64,000 nucleotides of DNA from Erpobdella octoculata (Eukaryota > Annelida > Clitellata > Hirudinida > Erpobdellidae), in the NCBI GenBank assembly GCA_963978895.1, contig OZ022238.1, positions 41,236,134 to 41,300,133 of the forward strand. Direction: 5' to 3'. Below are positions 36,596 to 63,999 of this stretch, piece by piece (within the stretch, counting starts at the first letter, position 1; the number at the start of each line of letters is the position of its first letter). The notes beneath the pieces are model-generated. The model had not been told where the DNA came from and ran no database searches. It saw only the letters and a program-made list of their open reading frames with translations. Made by a program: the position numbers and the translations under genes.

Positions 36596-36829
36596 CCGTA
36601 AAACGGGGTGACTTTGCCCGTGCGGGTGACTTTGGCCCAGTTTTTAAACGCATAAAAATATATTAAAAAAATTTTTTTTTTAAAACTTCGCTAGGTCACG
36701 CCATACATCACTACTATGCACACCTTTTTAGCATAATTGTTCATAGAAATATAATTTGTACTTTAAAATATAGGTTGATTTATTTTGGGCCAAAGTCACC
36801 CGCACGGGCAAAGTCACCCCGTTTTACGG
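36596..36829. mobile_element. 234-bp MITE with TA target duplication
   Basis: The ends are ~45-bp near-perfect inverted repeats beginning CCGTAAAACGGGGTGACTTT and continuing GCCCGTGCGGGTGACTTTGG. TA is present on both sides (36594-36595 and 36830-36831). The middle is AT-rich and non-coding. A TA duplication suggests mobilisation by a Tc1/mariner-type transposase. Confidence 0.9.
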
Positions 36830-36971
36830 TACATTTAGATTTTTTTAAATTGTTGATCTGTGTTATTTGCCTATGTATTAAGGGGATAAACAATATTTTG
36901 AACAAGCGGTAGATGAAAAATCTGGGTATTGACTTTAACGTAAGTTGTTTGGATGAATTTACATGTTTGTC

Positions 36972-37122
36972 TGTATGTATGTATGTATGTATGTATGTAT
37001 GTATGTATGTATGTATGTATGTATGTATGTATGTATGTATGTATGTATGTATGTATGTATGTATGTATGTATGTATGTATGTATGTATGTATGTATGTAT
37101 GTATGTATGTATGTATGTATGT
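36972..37122. repeat. (GTAT)n microsatellite
   Basis: About 37 copies, 65 bp before the Helitron-like end at 37187. Confidence 0.97.
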
Positions 37123-37187
37123 TATAACTTCGCGTAACGCATAATGATATTGAAAAAAATTCGTAATTTTTGACGGACTATCTCTAG
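37123..37187 (+). mobile_element. Helitron-like 3' end
   Basis: AATTTTTGACGGACTATCTC then TAG, followed by T. The terminal 15-20 bases match the end at 6271 (inverted) and the end at 51116, so three copies of one terminus are present. A microsatellite lies just upstream of the end, as in Helentron-type non-autonomous elements. Confidence 0.6.
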
Positions 37188-37200
37188 TATATATATAATG

Positions 37201-37308
<108 letters not shown>

Positions 37309-37774
37309 TTCTATTTATTTTCATATCGGCGGCTTTGTTCATAAAAATAAATAAATCCACTAAATTGACAAATATTAATAAATACAAATGGAAGGCTCGG
37401 TGAGTGAAAAAACTACTTTGTGGACAATCAATAATATGTTCATTTATAGAAGCTCTCACTTCATCACAGCGAGACGACGTTTAATCGCACGAGATTATCA
37501 CTACAGTGTTTTATTTTTAGATATTAATGTCTTAATTTGTTTTTGCTCCAAAAAATTTCCATTGTTTTCTTCAGATTCGCTTATAAATTTATCCGCCATC
37601 TGGTTTTTATAAGAGTCGTTTATCATTTTCCCGCCTTCTCTTAGACTTGACCCATTAATGGCCAGCCATTAATGACAAACCCCTTAATATCAAACTTTTT
37701 AATAGCAAACCCTATTTCTGTGAAAAAAGTTTTAATAATCATTTTTTTTCTATTTTAGTCAAGCAGAAAATTTA

Positions 37775-37866
37775 TATACAATGAAAAACGTTGGACCCAT
37801 ATACAACATCAAACCCTCTGTAAAACATTTATAAAAAATAATGCGCCCAACGTTTTTCGTTGTATA
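37775..37866. repeat. Small hairpin, 20-bp inverted repeat
   Basis: TATACAATGAAAAACGTTGG and its inverse CCAACGTTTTTCGTTGTATA are separated by ~50 bp. One mismatch. Likely a tiny MITE. Confidence 0.75.
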
Positions 37867-38244
37867 TGAATTAGAAACTGTTAGAAATTATGTTACCATA
37901 ATGTGACTAAGTTATTCAGAAATTCTGCCAGGCTCATAGGAATATTATTTTATACTTTTTAGGGCGCAAGAAAAATGTTATTTTTTAATATATTTTTTGT
38001 GATATAAAATTTATTTATTATTAGTTTAACCACTTCTAACCACTTAACCAATTATGTTGAAATTTCAAAATTTTTATGAAAATCCTCTATTATTTTCCGT
38101 CTTAGCAATTATAAGAATGGAAAAAAGTTATAAATATCGTTGGGTGCCCCACTGCAGAAAATTTCTATAAAGTCATATTTATATTGTAATTTATTTAAGA
38201 AAATTAAAATGCAAATAAAAATAAATAAAAAAACTTTTAAAAGA

Positions 38245-38489
38245 CGGATAATTGTGAAGATTATTGTGTAAAGACTAAAAAGTAGAAAATAAAAATAAAT
38301 AAAAATACTTTTTAAAAACTAGTCTTATGATAAGCCTAGGGTGCTCGCTAAGTTATACAGATCTGTTCATCAAATTCAAACTGAGTACCCTAGTCTTATC
38401 ATAAGACTAGTTTTTAAAAAGTATTTTTATTTATTTTTATTTTCTTCTTTTTAGTCTTTACACTTTTTTAATTATTTTCACAATTATCC
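38245..38489. repeat. Long hairpin with ~100-bp arms
   Basis: The left arm (GGATAATTGTGA ... TAGTCTTATGATAAG) and the right arm (CTTATCATAAGACTA ... TCACAATTATCC) pair over about 100 bp with a few mismatches, leaving a ~45-bp loop. This is either a MITE or a hairpin that can be transcribed into double-stranded RNA. Confidence 0.85.
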
Positions 38490-38568
38490 GACACTCACTA
38501 TAAATCGAAAATATTTAATTAAATTAATATGTATATACATATATATAGGTATACATATATATATATAC

Positions 38569-39818
<1,250 letters not shown>

Positions 39819-40080
39819 ACATACATAAACACACACACAGACACACATACATGCACATACACATACATACATACGCACAAACATATATATATATAGTTCC
39901 TGCTCGCTCACCCGCTCCGCTCCGCTCATTTTGTGACGGATTTCAAAAATTTTTTCACTATATTTGATTCCTCTTGACTCTCAAGGTTGTGTGAAAAGTT
40001 CATTACGATCGGATGAATGGTGTAGCAATGCATAAAGGACATTAATATATATACATACAAACATTCATTTTTATATATAT

Positions 40081-40158
<78 letters not shown>

Positions 40159-40210
40159 ATATATATATGTATATATATATGTATATATATATATGTGTGT
40201 GTGTGTGTGT
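40081..40210. repeat. (TA)n / (TG)n microsatellite
   Basis: TA dinucleotides followed by a short TG tract. Confidence 0.95.
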
Positions 40211-40714
40211 CAGTCCGATTAAACGAATAACCTGACAAAGCAAGTTAATATAAGACTAATAAAAAAGGTGAAAACATTAAAAAGTGAAAAAAGGCTGTGC
40301 GATGATCGTCTCTTCTCAATTAAATACGACCAGCAGTACAAAACCAACTATTAACTCGTTAACAATTGCACACGACTTAAGCTTAAACAACAGGAACGAT
40401 GAACGGTTGACATTTTAGTGGTATAAAAACAAATAACGTTTGGGAAAAAATATTTTTGTTTTACTTTAATCGTTCAATTTGAAAAACATTTATTCAATAA
40501 AATCATGATATGCTTGAATGTTTTTGTACAAGTTTGAACTTAATACTTTAAATTTATTGGCTATTTCAATTAAAAATATGGCCGTTTCAAAGTTTGTCAC
40601 TACAATATGAAATAATTATACAAAATAAAACATTTTGCATTTGTTATAATACTTAAAAAAATGTTTTTTTTCAACAGCGGAAGTTTTTAAAGTTTCAATT
40701 TGTAAATTTGTAGT

Positions 40715-41039
40715 GACCCAGAATTTCCTACAATCTTTCATAATGTCGCTTCAAAAAACAAAGCAGAATTCGAGCAGAACCGGAAATATAAGATTATTAA
40801 AAAAGTTAAATCGATGTAGAGCAATAATTGATATCTTTTGTTTTAAATGGCGTGGTGACCGCACAAAAAATGTATCACCTTTTGGCTCACTTAATATAAC
40901 ATTTAATTGTAGAAGAAGTGGACGATGCAGTGAACAGTTTTCTTCAACCACTCTACAGCGTCACAATATTCCTGATAATAATTATGAACAACTGTTACTA
41001 ACTATCAGTAAAGATCAATTTAGCATAGATTTGTTTTGA
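40715..41039 (+). other. Unrecognised 100-residue open frame upstream of the kinase gene
   Basis: A frame from an internal ATG near 40743 (MSLQKTKQNSSRTGN...) runs to TGA at 41037-41039. It has a basic N-terminal half and cysteines near the middle (RRSGRCSEQF). I recognise no family. It lies ~230 bp before the kinase start codon on the same strand, so it could be part of the 5' leader, a separate small gene or chance. Confidence 0.2.
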
Positions 41040-41271
41040 GCCATTCCGATATCACCTGCATTGCACAAGGTGCTTGTTGACAGTTATTGCGTGCAAGCAT
41101 CTCCAATACAAAAACTATACAAACATAGGTAGGTATATAAAAGAGCTATTCACGTTACAAAAACGTCATTATCTTTCTTGCTTCCACGTAGAAGCGCTTT
41201 TTGGTTGAACTTAAATTTAATCATTTAACATTTTAACTTTTATGTAAAAATAAATTCTTAAACTTATAACA

Positions 41272-56344
<15,073 letters not shown>

Positions 56345-56484
56345 GTAGGTGCAATTAATAATTTATTAAAATCATTGATAACTAAAATACATAATTACGT
56401 ATAATATAATTATTGTACTTATTTTTAAATTCAAAACCTTATCTAGATAGTAAATCGTTTTTATTTATCAACTTGTAGTGCTCG

Positions 56485-56650
56485 TCACGGCTTCGCTCGC
56501 TTGAAATTAGAGAATTGGAACGGTGCATCCGATTTTTCACGGCCATGCCGGTCAAAAACTCAGCCCGGCCCGTTTCATGAGCCAAAATTTCAGGCCTGGT
56601 CTGTCTAATTTGGGCCTGGCCCTGCCCGTTTTTACAGGCCTAAAATTCCT
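56485..56650 (-). mobile_element. GGGCC-rich Helitron-like end, copy 2
   Basis: On the - strand this reads TAGGCCTGTAAAAACGGG ... GGATGCACCGTTCCAATTCT then AAGCGAGCGAAGCCGTGACG. It is the same family as 12330-12705. The final CTAG is degraded here. Confidence 0.6.
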
Positions 56651-57405
56651 ATTTTAAAACATTGTGAAACACGTATTTTTTTATTTTTTAAGAAGAGTCT
56701 AGATAACAAATTTCAAAACCTACTCATATTTTGTTTTTGAGATTTGCGTTTTTTTTAACAAAAAGTTTATTTCCTTGTTTTATCTCCTAAGGAGCTGCAT
56801 TTTTTGGTAGCATTTGGGATTAAATGGAGCCCATATTTGGATACTTGAAAACTTGAACCACTATTTTCCACCTCCAACAAAAATTTAAAAAATATCAAAT
56901 TATAGCTAATATATCAAAACAATTATGATGGGCCTGTGCATTTCAAATGTTGCACTTTGTTGTTTTGCTGAAAATGGGCTTATTATAATTTTTTACAGGA
57001 AATTTTTCATTATAAAAATGCTAAAATTATATTACTGAATAATAATTCTTTTGCCAGACTGAGTAAATTAGTAGTCTATAATAGTATATACACAGGGGTG
57101 ACCCCTGACCCTGTTTTGTAGGCTAGAATCTGCTATATTAACATTTAACAACTTTTTACTTAGTACCTAAATTGTATTAAATTGAAATGTACTGATCGTA
57201 TTAAAATGTATTTTATAATTTGAAAAGTACCATTAAATTCAAAGTGTCAAATTCAATGAACAGGCTGCTTAAAAACCAATTTTCTCAGAATCCTTTTGTT
57301 TTGGCTTTTTCAGTTTGTTAGCTTCTGCTGACTTTGCCTCTGCGAACATTGACAAGAACCATTACTGTTGTTTGTGTTTTTTTGGTTCAACATTACGTCT
57401 ATCTT
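56651..57405. other. PKG intron 6, no feature recognised
   Basis: AT-rich. I looked for the next PKG exon (rest of cyclic-nucleotide domain B) and found none in this interval. Confidence 0.4.
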
Positions 57406-57409
57406 TTCT

Positions 57410-57620
57410 CCAGTTTGGAATACTAATCTCCAATGTGGTATTTATTAAGTACCTAAGTACAATTTAATACTGAGTGCAACTGAATGCTTTTCTCCAGTGT
57501 GGATTACAGATTACAGTGTGTATTATGTGACATTTAGCAATTAAGAACAGTTCAACACTAACTGCATCTGATTGACTATCCCCCAGTGTGGATTACATCA
57601 TTACAATGTGAAAGTTACTT
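57410..57620. repeat. Diverged ~100-bp repeat, three copies
   Basis: TCTCCAGT(T/G)TGGA and a following CAATGTGG/CAGTGTG motif recur three times (about 57412, 57492 and 57580) with diverged spacers. Confidence 0.5.
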
Positions 57621-57959
57621 CCTAAGGAAAAACATTATTTTACAATTTCGTACTTTAATAGGAGAAAAAATTGAAAAACTTTTTTTTATTATCTAATGTG
57701 TAATTTTTTCATATTGATGAATGATGGTTGACGAATATTAGTTAAGGTACCTTTTTGTCCTCTCTCCAACAAAAATCGTCTATTTTTTGGGGTCCTTTAG
57801 CACGCTTCATAATAAAATTTTCTACTAGTTCGTGTTGTAAAGTAAGTAAAATTATTTATAAATAATTATTTTTAAACATAAATTTCATAAATATAAAATT
57901 ATTTAATACTTATAAGCATTACGCAGTAGACGATGACGATGCAGTGCAGACGAATGCGT

Positions 57960-59417
57960 GCGCTCCACTGATCTCTATAATATAACTGGATTGCGCTTAG
58001 ACCTGCCTGGGAGTCGCCGCTGGTCGCCATTTTGGAACTCTTAGGCCACGCCTACCAACCTGATGGTATTGACGGAATATTTTTTGAAGTGTAAAAATAC
58101 CGAATTTCGCTGCTATTATTAGCTTTAATAAACAATATAAGGGATGAAAACAGTCATTTTATTTGTATATACGTAATTAATGCAGTTTTCTAGCAAAGTT
58201 CATTTGCCGCCAGGGCTATATTTAGCAACAGTCGTAAGGCGTTTGGCTGAGCAGCCTTATTACTGCCTTAATAATTTAATGTGAGCCTCAAACTCATGTT
58301 GAAAGGTTTAAAAAATAGTGTTTGTTTAAGTTTTAAGTTCGCAAAGATGAAATGTAGAATTTCTGACTTTGTTTCTAGCTTCCTTGAATGCTAGAAAAGC
58401 AGTAGCACAAAAATAAAAAAAAAAAGATCTATTTTTAAAGACAATTTAAACAAAAAACATAATATACAAACAACCATTTAATCGTACAATTTATTTTCAC
58501 AAAGATATTTCGATTTTAAGATCATGAATCGCAACATCAGTTCAGCCTTGTTATCCAAAAAGTGAGTTTGTGGGAATAGAATACGCCTTAGTTATAGAAT
58601 AGAGCCGGGCATAGCAAGAACCTTCACATCATATCACATGTAGCCCATTGCTATAAAAACCTCAAGTAATTGGTTTGTATATAAATCAATAATATTTAAA
58701 GAATACAAATGAAATAAAACAACAATGTAATGGCAATTAGCTTACGTGTTTTGCTGCGGCGCGGATGTGTTGCGTTGCACGTTAAATTACCTCAAAGCCT
58801 GAATCAAATTAAACACCTTTACGAATGATAAAAATTAAATAAAATTTTAATATGTTATAGTTTACATGTAATTTATTCAGTCTAAACTAAATATATTATT
58901 CGCTGACCAATTGTTATAGACCTAGGTAACACACAAGATACCGTTTACTTTGAACAAATGCTCAAAAAAATGTGCTTATTGAATTTTTTATATACACAAC
59001 ATAACTTTCTACTACATTTCACAAACATTTTGAAGTTAAAAATTACTAAATAGACTCAAAACTTTTAGAGTAATACAGCTTCTTGTACAACCTATACTGC
59101 ACTTGCTAAACCAAAGCGGGGCAATTTTGTTGCGGTGATCTGCAAAGCGTTTCATCTGTGTGTTACCGAATAACTATCATAATGACCGTAGTAAAAAAAT
59201 GTTAAAAATACCGAATAACTAAATAAAAATTTTTATTTTCAAGTAAAATAATTAAATTTAATTAAAACCCGTTCGTATATAATGCGACGATCGACGTAAA
59301 CACGACTGCTGCATTGGTAATTGAGAGTGGTAAAATGGCGACAGACTGGCGACAACATTTCTATTGCAATAATGGGCTAAGCGCAATCTAGTTATATTAT
59401 AGAAATCAGTGGTGCGC
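57960..59417. mobile_element. 1.46-kb terminal-inverted-repeat element
   Basis: The left arm GCGCTCCACTGATCTCTATA then ATATAACTGGATTGCGCTTAG matches the inverted right arm GCGCACCACTGATTTCTATA then ATATAACTAGATTGCGCTTAG. Likeness extends ~90 bp inward (GTCGCCATTTT on both). No transposase frame is visible. It lies in the last PKG intron just before the gypsy LTR. Confidence 0.75.
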
Positions 59418-59469
59418 TCATGACTAACGAGAAGTTGAAAAACAAAAGTGAATTTAAGTAAAAAGGTAC

Positions 59470-59921
59470 TGTAACGTCGGTTGTCCGATGAGGAAAATCT
59501 TCAACAGGAGCCGGCGTTCAGGTTCTTATTTATTTAGACACCACAAGTTCTGAGGTACCCACAAACTTTATCAGCTCCCAAGGTACAACACACAGAGAAA
59601 TCAAATCAACAACTTAGCACGAAGTCAGGCACGAAGCACGAAACAATAATTTAATAGCACAAAGCAAAGCACTAAGCACACAGCAACAATTTATTAGCAC
59701 GAAGCAAAGCACGAAGCACACAGCAACAATTTAGTAGCACGAAGCAAAGCACGAAGCACCGAAACCAATATAATCCTCTTTTAAAAACAAATCCGTCCTA
59801 TCGTCACATAGCATAGAAATAAAAGATAAAATAATAGATATTTAATTTAATACCCCAGATAAAAAAATAAATAATAAAAAAAATAAAAATAATTATTTAC
59901 GAATTAGTAACAACCGTTACA
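59470..59921 (-). repeat. 3' LTR of the gypsy element
   Basis: On the - strand it starts TGTAACGGTTGTTAC and ends CAACCGACGTTACA, giving the usual TG...CA borders with short inverted ends. A polypurine tract, GGGTAGGGAGG (59922-59932), lies immediately upstream as expected for the 3' LTR. It holds three tandem copies of a ~44-bp repeat rich in AGCACGAAGC (59610-59760). The length is 452 bp. The partner LTR lies outside the window, so age cannot be estimated. Confidence 0.85.
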
Positions 59922-59991
59922 CCTCCCTACCCAAAAAGAGTGTAGTTAAGGGTGGAATGCAATGTTATCAACACCCGTAACTCACGTTACA

Positions 59992-62900
59992 TTATTGTAT
60001 AGTTTTCTTGATCGTTCTGGAGGGAACCTCAGCGCCGTCGTCTTCTATGGACCGTGACATGAAATCGGCAGGAATGTTGGTTCGTCCCGCCCGGTACTTG
60101 AACTGAAGATCAAACTCTTGAAGTGCAAGGGCCCATCTTGTGAGTTTTGAACTTTTTGTCGATACTTCCGTTAGAAACGTAAGAGGATTATGGTCGGAGA
60201 AGACCATGACCTGTGAAAGCAGCAACCACCCTTTGAACTTTTGGAGCGCCCACACCACAGCATAGGCTTCTCTTTCGATGGTTGCCCATCTTTGTTGTGT
60301 GTCACTGAGTTTAGCACTGGCAAAAGCGATGGGTTGTTCCTCTCGGTTCGCGTTCCATTGGAAGAGGCAGCATCCAACGGCTCCCGCGCTTGCATCGACA
60401 GCCAAACCAAACTCTCGTTGGTAGTCAATTGTGCAAAGGGTGACGGATTCTACTAGGAGTCTTTTTAGCTTGTTCAGCGCCTCTTCATGTATGTCCAGCC
60501 ATTCTACCTTTTGGTTTTTTCCACCCCGCATTAAGTTGATGATGACCCCAGCTACCTCTGCAAATTGTGGAATAAATCCTCGAAAATAACTAAAAAAACC
60601 AATGATACTTCTCACGTCTCGCGTCGTTTGAACGGGTCTCAACTTATGGAGGCTTCGGACCTTCTCGGGATCGGGGGCAATGGTTCCGGATCCAATGAGG
60701 TGACCTAGGTATACCACTTTTGGTTTCCCAAAATGACACTTACTCATATTTAATGTTAAACCTGAAGAATTAATGATCTTAAAAAACTTATTAAGATGAT
60801 CCAGGTGTTCCTCCCACGTTGATGAATAGACAGCGACGTCATCTACAAAAGGTGCAACAAAAGTATTAATCGGTTGCAAAATTTCTTTCATAAGACGCAT
60901 AAAAGTATTGCCAGCCGATTTTAGTCCGAATGGCATTCGGGTGAACTCATATAAGCTATCATTGCAAATGAATGCTGTGAGCCATTGAGATTCGGGATGT
61001 ATCGGCACCTGCCAATATCCGCTTTGAGCGTCGAAGCAGCTGATGTATTGTGCTGCTCCCACCTTCTGTAAGATATCCTGAACATCAGGTAAAGGAAAGG
61101 CATCCCCTTCAGAATGTTTATTAATGTATCGAAAATCAATGGCGAGCCGGACCCCTTTTGTTTTGTCATGTCCTTTAAGGACACAAACCACCGGACTCAC
61201 CATCTCGCTTCTAGACGGCTGGATTATCCCCTGAGCTAACATATCGTCGAGCTGACGAGCGACGTCTGGTTTCAACAACTCCGGAATTTTATATGCTTTG
61301 AAACGTTTGGGTTGGAAGTTTGAACTAATCCGGATGCGATGACTTGCTAATTCGCATCTACCTAATTTTTTGGAAAAAACATTGGGATAGCGGTTAACTA
61401 TCTCCTGAATATCTAATATCTGAGAAGATGAAAGGTGCCCTAAACTCAAGGTGGATAGCTCTGTGAAATTATTACAAGTATCATTTAGATTAATCTGTCC
61501 AAAGTCTTGGTCTTTGTCATATACGACGGAACAATTGTTTGTGATGGCTTCCTCTATACGAGGATGGTACCGTCGTATTTTATTGATGTGGATATGTCGC
61601 TGAGCACCGTTGATATCGACAATATATGATCCGATACCATGCTTGCCCACAATGGTCCCAGGACCTTGCCAGCGGTTTAGCCATTTACTGCGACCGCTAT
61701 CAGGTGCGAGTATTAATACTATGTCACCTACCTCGTATTCGCGCTGCGAACTACGCAAATTATAATTTGTGGTATAACGATCTTGTTCGTGCTGGCTATA
61801 CTTGTTGGCGTACTCACTGGCTATAGCAAGATTACGACGCAAATCACTAAGATAGTCACTCGGATTTCTCCCAATCGAAAAGACCGGGGCTTCGCGACCA
61901 CACCAAGTCTCTTTTAAAATGTATAGAGGGCCACGAGGAACACCACCAAACACTAAGGTATACGGACTTACGTGAGTGGTCGATGACGGCTTTTCCCGCA
62001 GACTCCACATCACAAAGGGTAGGATCTTTGGCCACTCCTTGGGATGTTCAAAGGCTAACTTGAACAGCATCTGCTTCAAGGTTTTGTTGCATCTCTCCAC
62101 CAGTCCTGTTGCTTCCGGGTGACCAGGAGTATTAAAGCGTGGAGAGCAACCCAATACTCGTAAAAACTCCTGAGTCAGCTTACTCGTGAAATTAGTTCCA
62201 CGATCCGAACTTATGACGTTCGGTATAGAAAAATTCATAAAAAACTGAAGTAAGACTTCACATACCGCCTTTGCTTCTAGTGATCGTAAGGGGTACGCCG
62301 CTGGCCAGCGAGAAAACTTATCAATTATTACCAAAGCGTAATTAACTAATGGTTTTGCTTTAACGGGATCTGATTCAGTGATGAGAGGACCGATGCAGTC
62401 GATCATTAAATGCGAGAAAGGTCGCTCGTCACCTCGCGGAATGGGTTGGATGGGAACCCGATCCTTGACCCGAGAAGGTGCTCGCTTTTGACAGATCTCA
62501 CACGATTCGCAATAGGTTTTGACTTTACTCTCTATATCTGGGAACCAAAAGTTGAGTCGAATACGCTGACTAGTCGACTTGGCAGCCAGATGACCCGCAC
62601 AAACTGAGTCATGCGCCATTTTTAATACCAGGGGAACCCTCACCTCGGGAAGGCATAGCTGGTGTAACTGTAATCCCCACAGATTTTCCCTATGATATAA
62701 CAGCCCGTCTCTCACCATAAAACTTTTTTTTTCCTTTTCCCCAAACTTCCACACCTGTTTAAGGGTACCACATAATTTTTGTTCCTGGCGGAAGTGGGTC
62801 GGATCTGCTGAGGCCGGACCGCTCTGTACCGGCATAATGTCCTGAATCGTCCCGTTCGTATTGTCTGGCCTTACACTTTCAACATCTGTTGGCGACGTGC

Positions 62901-63999
62901 CGCCGTCCTTTTCTATATGTATGGTTGCTGCGCTAGCTGTAATCATTTCGTAGGATTCCAATGCTTGAATTCTTTTGACTACACTAGGAGTTAAGAGGGC
63001 TTCCTCCCGGAGGTTATCTACCACTGCAAACCACTCTTTAATCGTCGGGGCTATGCTAACATATTGGTCATCAGAGAAATAAGGCCTTATAGTTAGTTCA
63101 ACCAGAGTAACCGGTTGCTCGATACCCACTATCGCTCCCCGCAACACGCCTTGACGTTGTATGGGGCATTGATGAATATCAACCAAACTGGCCCTTATAC
63201 AGCAACGATTGGCTCCACTGTCGTTGAGGGCTCTCACTGGTGCAACATCGCCGATCCTTACATTAAGGAAATAACTTTCGAACGCCTCATTATCTACTCC
63301 TAGAGGATCTACGTGACATATATTAGCTCTAGTGGGGTTGCGTGGGCAGAGCTGACTTGCATGACCCACTTCCTGGCAATTAGTACATACTTTAGTTCCG
63401 CGACACTCGCGTGCCTCGTGACCTAGTTTACCGCAGTTGTAGCACTTTCGAATGTTACCGCTTGCGCTAGTTTTCGAGGGTTGAGGAATAGGCCGTGCAC
63501 AAGTCGGAGGAGCTACAGGTGGTCTATCCCGTTGTAGGCCAGTCGATTCCTCTTCGTCCCTTGACCGAGAATGAATTTTGGATGCTGTGTTATGTAATAT
63601 GTCTTTATGTAGCAGAACATAGTTGTCTGCGTGCTCAGCAACTTGCTTATGGCAATTATCGACTTCACCTGGACGATCAATGACATAATTTAAACAGTCC
63701 CGGGGAAGTATTTGCTTGATCTTATCGGCACATAAGATGCTTACTACTCGGTCGTAACTGCCATCTGCACCACAGCTATCTAAATAATATGTGCAGAGGT
63801 TGTGTATTCTGGTAGCAAACGTTGTAAATGATTCGTCGCGCATGCGCTGCGCGTTATCGAAGGCGTTCTTAAGTGTGGCAGGATGAATACCATATTCCCG
63901 AAGAATCGCTTGTTTTAGGAAATGGTAATTATACCGCTGTTCTACGGGTATACGGTATAATAAATTATCCGCTCGCGCCGCCACTATGCCTTTAAGCAT
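59992..63999 (-). CDS. Ty3/gypsy Gag-Pol, Gmr1-type order (integrase before RT), 5' end off window
   Basis: One uninterrupted frame of 1335 codons, open at the window edge and ending TAA at 59992, 70 bp from the 3' LTR. Domains in order: Gag capsid part (1-150); two CCHC knuckles (CYNCGKLGHEAREC at 186-199 and CTNCQEVGHASQLC at 205-218); aspartic protease (NDSG at 259-262); integrase with its zinc region (~460-505, CEIC), catalytic D534, D599 and E635, and a C-terminal module (~755-815); reverse transcriptase (LAIDFRYIN ~953, FVDD at 1051-1054); and RNase H (D1202, E1244, D1269). All catalytic residues are present, so it appears recently active. Typical gypsy elements place integrase last. 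This order is that of the Gmr1 group described by Goodwin and Poulter from deuterostomes. Confidence 0.95.
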   Translation of the reverse strand: MLKGIVAARADNLLYRIPVEQRYNYHFLKQAILREYGIHPATLKNAFDNAQRMRDESFTTFATRIHNLCTYYLDSCGADGSYDRVVSILCADKIKQILPRDCLNYVIDRPGEVDNCHKQVAEHADNYVLLHKDILHNTASKIHSRSRDEEESTGLQRDRPPVAPPTCARPIPQPSKTSASGNIRKCYNCGKLGHEARECRGTKVCTNCQEVGHASQLCPRNPTRANICHVDPLGVDNEAFESYFLNVRIGDVAPVRALNDSGANRCCIRASLVDIHQCPIQRQGVLRGAIVGIEQPVTLVELTIRPYFSDDQYVSIAPTIKEWFAVVDNLREEALLTPSVVKRIQALESYEMITASAATIHIEKDGGTSPTDVESVRPDNTNGTIQDIMPVQSGPASADPTHFRQEQKLCGTLKQVWKFGEKEKKSFMVRDGLLYHRENLWGLQLHQLCLPEVRVPLVLKMAHDSVCAGHLAAKSTSQRIRLNFWFPDIESKVKTYCESCEICQKRAPSRVKDRVPIQPIPRGDERPFSHLMIDCIGPLITESDPVKAKPLVNYALVIIDKFSRWPAAYPLRSLEAKAVCEVLLQFFMNFSIPNVISSDRGTNFTSKLTQEFLRVLGCSPRFNTPGHPEATGLVERCNKTLKQMLFKLAFEHPKEWPKILPFVMWSLREKPSSTTHVSPYTLVFGGVPRGPLYILKETWCGREAPVFSIGRNPSDYLSDLRRNLAIASEYANKYSQHEQDRYTTNYNLRSSQREYEVGDIVLILAPDSGRSKWLNRWQGPGTIVGKHGIGSYIVDINGAQRHIHINKIRRYHPRIEEAITNNCSVVYDKDQDFGQINLNDTCNNFTELSTLSLGHLSSSQILDIQEIVNRYPNVFSKKLGRCELASHRIRISSNFQPKRFKAYKIPELLKPDVARQLDDMLAQGIIQPSRSEMVSPVVCVLKGHDKTKGVRLAIDFRYINKHSEGDAFPLPDVQDILQKVGAAQYISCFDAQSGYWQVPIHPESQWLTAFICNDSLYEFTRMPFGLKSAGNTFMRLMKEILQPINTFVAPFVDDVAVYSSTWEEHLDHLNKFFKIINSSGLTLNMSKCHFGKPKVVYLGHLIGSGTIAPDPEKVRSLHKLRPVQTTRDVRSIIGFFSYFRGFIPQFAEVAGVIINLMRGGKNQKVEWLDIHEEALNKLKRLLVESVTLCTIDYQREFGLAVDASAGAVGCCLFQWNANREEQPIAFASAKLSDTQQRWATIEREAYAVVWALQKFKGWLLLSQVMVFSDHNPLTFLTEVSTKSSKLTRWALALQEFDLQFKYRAGRTNIPADFMSRSIEDDGAEVPSRTIKKTIQ

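Noticed and set aside
60241..60456. Small + strand frames across the gypsy pol region
   Set aside because: Shadows on the opposite strand of a continuous, domain-rich - strand frame.
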